From: Marinobacterium sp.
GTDB taxonomy: Bacteria; Pseudomonadota; Gammaproteobacteria; Pseudomonadales; Balneatricaceae
DNA: 32,501 nt
Assembly (NCBI GenBank): GCA_018623095.1
Contig: JAAZVX010000008.1
Span: 1-32,501 of the forward strand
Direction: 5' to 3'
Below are positions 31,970 to 32,501 of this stretch, piece after piece. Every line of letters starts with the position of its first letter. Positions within the stretch are counted from its first letter, which is position 1. The notes below the pieces were generated by a model. The model saw only the letters and a list, made by a program, of their open reading frames with translations, searched no databases and was not told the DNA's origin. The translations under genes were made by a program, and so were the position numbers.

Positions 31970-32501
31970 ATGCCTGAATCAACGCCCCGTATTAATAGCC
32001 TTGCTCAACTGGTTCAATGGATGTCGAATCGATATGGCAATACGCCTGCGGTTCGTGAAGCCAACATCCAGCTTACCTATTCAGATCTTAACAACCACTG
32101 TCGTAACGTCTCGCAGTGGTTTGTTGACGTGCTCAATCTCTCCGCAGGTGATCGGGTTATTGTACAAATGCCCAATGGGGCTCACTATCCAGTGCTATTG
32201 ATGGCTTTTTGGCGAGTTGGTCTGGTGCCAGTCTGCTTGACGACATCAGCCGATCTTTCAGAGTTAGAGCGGGTCGCAAAATTAACCGAAGCAAAAGCGT
32301 TCGTTGCCTGCCACGCGCACCCTAACTTAGCTGAGTTAGCCGTCCGCCGTGGCCATGGATTAACCACCGTCAGTTGCTCCCCTGAAGATTTTTCGAGTTG
32401 GTTGTTGTTTCCTTTGAAACGACTCTGGCGCCATATACCTAAGCGTTCGACCCATTTTGCCGATTTTCATTTTCGTGATGGAATTGTGTATCACTCCGAC
32501 A
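31970..32501 (+). CDS. AMP-binding acyl-CoA synthetase-like protein, 5' part
   Basis: An open frame of at least 177 codons runs off the window and is missing from the ORF track. The N-terminus reads MPESTPRINSLAQLVQWMSNRYGNTPAVREANIQLTYSDLNN, then LSAGDRVIVQMPNGAHYPVLLMAFWRVGLVPV, the typical start of the ANL superfamily (long-chain fatty acid-CoA ligase type). The adenylate-binding P-loop and later motifs are beyond the edge, so substrate class is open. The ATG begins one base after the yafJ stop, implying translational coupling. Confidence 0.85.
   Translation, partial: MPESTPRINSLAQLVQWMSNRYGNTPAVREANIQLTYSDLNNHCRNVSQWFVDVLNLSAGDRVIVQMPNGAHYPVLLMAFWRVGLVPVCLTTSADLSELERVAKLTEAKAFVACHAHPNLAELAVRRGHGLTTVSCSPEDFSSWLLFPLKRLWRHIPKRSTHFADFHFRDGIVYHSD

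Noticed and set aside
1-32501. Prophage, IS element, CRISPR array, toxin-antitoxin or defence system
   Set aside because: No transposase, integrase, phage structural gene, Cas gene or repeat-spacer pattern was found; PhoH has a PIN domain, but no antitoxin-like partner is visible.

Overview
The window looks like chromosomal housekeeping DNA from a marine-type gammaproteobacterium. Proteins read as close relatives of Escherichia/Pseudomonas families (PepN, RlmKL, NadK, PyrD, GlpG, SlyD, RMF, PpnN, YafJ). The run nadK - metallophosphoesterase - rhomboid - yeaC-like - DUF2797 - pepN is, from memory, the order seen in Pseudomonas. Malate:quinone oxidoreductase, a GMC oxidoreductase and an SLC5/STAC protein fit an Oceanospirillales/Pseudomonadales-like aerobic heterotroph. 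I cannot name the genus. I see no phage, IS, CRISPR or plasmid genes.

Layout: (1) 1-301, tRNA cluster Val(partial)-Asp-Val with a REP-like palindrome between Asp and the second Val; a PLP-enzyme gene starts 16 nt after the last tRNA. (2) 1319-8228, a tightly packed plus-strand run of nadK, metallophosphoesterase, rhomboid, yeaC-like, DUF2797, pepN and a small two-TM protein, with several non-ATG starts and overlapping junctions. (3) 8249-14373, alternating strands: GMC oxidoreductase(-), riboflavin synthase(-), TIGR01777 epimerase(+), K+ channel(-), pyrD(+), msrA(-), rmf(-). (4) 14649-18270, rlmKL and an orphan ammonium transporter with a sigma54/NtrC-type control region. (5) 18355-21562, slyD(-), periplasmic glutathione peroxidase, FAD amine-oxidase-like protein, YgjP-type metallopeptidase and a 67-aa protein. 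(6) 21559-28113, an SH3/coiled-coil membrane protein followed by a 44-aa TM protein absent from the ORF track (-), mscS(+), then mqo-yidD-SLC5/STAC (-), and a flavin-binding PNPOx-like protein(+). (7) 28124-32501, phoH/PIN(-), ppnN(+), yafJ-type amidotransferase(+) and the 5' part of an AMP-binding acyl-CoA-synthetase-like gene running off the end.

The most notable items are regulatory or architectural. The amtB leader carries a near-consensus sigma54 promoter and, downstream of it rather than upstream, two 17-bp NtrC-type palindromes 30 bp apart. An SLC5-STAC protein ends in a coiled coil where CbrA-type proteins carry PAS and histidine-kinase domains. Several convergent gene pairs have terminator-like hairpins built into the last codons of one or both genes. 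The pyrD promoter contains a perfect 15-bp palindrome. I do not see a multi-gene novel system; the candidates worth follow-up are listed as findings.

There is no gene-free stretch over 300 bases. The largest gaps (27290-27573, 14374-14648, 16812-17055, 18838-19039) are described individually.
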